Source: Verrucomicrobiota bacterium
GTDB taxonomy: Bacteria; Verrucomicrobiota; Verrucomicrobiia; JADLBR01
Reading direction: 5' to 3'
NCBI GenBank assembly: GCA_029560585.1
Contig: JAKQKQ010000133.1
Span: 16,786-80,785, forward strand
DNA length: 64,000 nt
Shown piece by piece: positions 62,873 to 64,000 of this stretch. The notes under the pieces are model-generated. The model was not told where the DNA came from and made no database searches. It saw nothing but the letters and a program-made list of their open reading frames with translations. The translations under genes were made by a program, and so were the position numbers. Position 1 is the stretch's first letter; each line of letters opens with the position of its first letter.

Positions 62873-63802
62873 TCAGATCGCCGCCGCCGGGAACTCCCGG
62901 TCGAACTTCTCGCAGAGCCGCCTTGCCACCTCGGCGTGCGCCGACCATTGGTCGTGCAGCCTCCCGAACAGCCCGAGGGCCACGGGGCGGTTGCGCCCGG
63001 TCCAGCCGAGGTAGTTCCACAGGAAATCCAGCGACTCGGCCGCGGAGCGGGTCCGCGACGCCTGCAGCTTGTTCCGGTTGAAGGCCCCGAGGCACTGGAC
63101 CTCGGCGGCCCGGCGGCACAGCCCGAGGACGGTGGCGAGGTGGTGGAGCACCTTGAGCCGGTTGGTCGTGCCGGCGAACGCGCGGAACTCCACCACCCCG
63201 GCGAATCGCCCGCCCGCGCGGCGGAACGCCTTCTTGAAGTTCACCATCCCGCGCCCGCAGGAATCCGCGGCGCTGGCCTTCGCGTACTCGTCGTCGCTCT
63301 GCACGACGCGGCGCATGTGAAAGGCCACCTCCGGGGCAAGTGCCGCGCTGTATCGGTTGGCGTGGCGCCCGGCCCCTGTCTGGCCGTAGATCGCCTTGGC
63401 GTGCCAGTGGGCGATGTGGGCGAGCCTGCGGATGAACTCAGACGCGGCGCCCAGGTCGTCGGTGCCGATGACGCTCTCGATCCCCACGGTGATGTGGCAG
63501 CCGCAGGAGGCGTTCACCGTGGCCCCGATCTCGCCCATCCAGCCCATGAACTCCCACAGGGCCTCGACCCCGGCGGCGCCGTTGAGGATCGGGGAGACGA
63601 ATTCGCAAGGCCGCTGGTCGGGGCCGTAGGTGATGGACCCGTCCCGCTCGGCCCTCCACTGCGCCAAACCAAAGCGCGGGGCCGCGGTCACCGGGGTTCC
63701 CGCGTGGTACCCGCCCACCGCGACGCCGCTAACCGCGGGCACCCGCGTCTCCAGTTCCACGCCGAAGCAGATCGACTCGGCCTTGGGATCGGGCGGCCTC
63801 AC
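62873..63802 (-). CDS. COOH-NH2 ligase (amidoligase, GCS/GS-like fold)
   Basis: The 309-residue protein starts at GTG overlapping the stop of the 30-residue peptide (GTGA). Diagnostic motifs of the amidoligase family of the glutamine synthetase/GCS fold are visible: GVELETR (E16, E18), DGSITYGPDQRPCEFVSP (54-71), SCGCHITVG (C100, H103), NRYSAALAPE and VVEFRAFAGTTNRL. Such enzymes use ATP to join a carboxylate to an amine, making amide or peptide-like bonds. The following class II amidotransferase can supply ammonia, so the product may be an amidated carboxylate. Substrate unknown; peptide or protein modification is likely. Confidence 0.8.
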   Translation of the reverse strand: MRPPDPKAESICFGVELETRVPAVSGVAVGGYHAGTPVTAAPRFGLAQWRAERDGSITYGPDQRPCEFVSPILNGAAGVEALWEFMGWMGEIGATVNASCGCHITVGIESVIGTDDLGAASEFIRRLAHIAHWHAKAIYGQTGAGRHANRYSAALAPEVAFHMRRVVQSDDEYAKASAADSCGRGMVNFKKAFRRAGGRFAGVVEFRAFAGTTNRLKVLHHLATVLGLCRRAAEVQCLGAFNRNKLQASRTRSAAESLDFLWNYLGWTGRNRPVALGLFGRLHDQWSAHAEVARRLCEKFDREFPAAAI

Positions 63803-63891
63803 AGGGCACCCCCGATCACCGCGATGGCCAGGAAGAGGACCAGCGCCGCGATGAGCGCCGTCCGCACTTCCTTGAAGAATGTTGTTTCCAT
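63799..63891 (-). CDS. 30-residue single-pass membrane peptide
   Basis: METTFFKEVRTALIAALVLF continues LAIAVIGGAL and stop; the hydrophobic part is about 18 residues. Its stop overlaps the GTG start of the amidoligase gene, a strong sign that it is translated, since all other genes of the operon show the same coupling. It may anchor the complex or be itself the substrate of the amidoligase through its free C-terminal carboxylate (speculative). It is too short for a family call; KdpF-like peptides are similar in length only. Confidence 0.5.
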   Translation of the reverse strand: METTFFKEVRTALIAALVLFLAIAVIGGAL

Positions 63892-64000
63892 GGCCTGAAC
63901 CTCGTTCGGCCGGCCCGCGTGAGTCCATCCGTTTTGGCGCACCAAATTTGTCGGCCATTTGTCGCGGGATAACTCCGTTGGCGCGAAAGTTGATGGCACG

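Overview
The window is high-GC bacterial DNA, almost certainly from the PVC group (Verrucomicrobiota, Lentisphaerota, Kiritimatiellota or a near relative). This placement is inference. It rests on a tandem double-length UvrA like that of chlamydiae, a CT398-like coiled-coil zinc-ribbon protein, several Cys-type sulfatases and BNR sialidase-like proteins, hydrazine-synthase-alpha-like secreted proteins carrying CxxCH sites, many twin-arginine-exported TIM-barrel proteins, and a C-terminal extracellular tail module typical of Verrucomicrobia. No rRNA or tRNA gene and no CRISPR array was seen.

Layout. 1-4550: a redox cassette with a truncated aldo/keto reductase, a membrane-anchored DUF6599-like protein, a Tat-exported DUF362 protein and a NapH/NapG-like polyferredoxin, then a tiny zinc ribbon. 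4747-12332: double uvrA, then mreB-mreC. 12519-19432: a secreted glycosidase-like protein (minus), then a HEAT-repeat protein and a HEAT + beta-propeller + CxxCH protein. 19653-23779: a sugar-transfer cluster with a GT2 remnant, two GT2 polyprenol-phosphate-type transferases and two SAM methyltransferases. 23914-28335: TPR protein, ribD, ribE, zinc-ribbon protein and a YecH-like protein. 28588-33548: IclR regulator and a 1367-residue HZS-alpha-like secreted protein. 33864-45666: two sulfatases, a HAD phosphatase, two Tat-exported TIM-barrel proteins, an M23 peptidase, a fucosyltransferase-like protein and a sialidase.

From about 46 kb to the end the DNA looks like an accretion of mobile elements. 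46199-50199 is a replication module: three small HTH proteins, a primase-like protein, a RepA-like ATPase, an iteron-like TTGGACAA cluster and two identical palindromes. 50839-59055 is a cargo zone of lower or mixed GC: an ankyrin protein, a matrixin/beta-helix protease with an in-frame nonsense codon, and small zinc or helical proteins. It is littered with a group II intron 5' remnant, two detached copies of the radC 3' end and an IS21-like terminal repeat array. 59059-63891 is a tightly overlapping minus-strand operon: a 30-residue membrane peptide, a COOH-NH2 ligase (amidoligase), a class II glutamine amidotransferase, an HTH protein, two AAA+ ATPases, a small zinc protein and RadC. This operon is the best candidate here for an undescribed system.

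The chromosomal part also carries several dispersed palindromic repeat families. These include a roughly 100-bp family in four copies and a second 100-bp family at the 3' ends of both sulfatase genes, one copy of which is interrupted by a 146-bp element with perfect 21-bp terminal inverted repeats.
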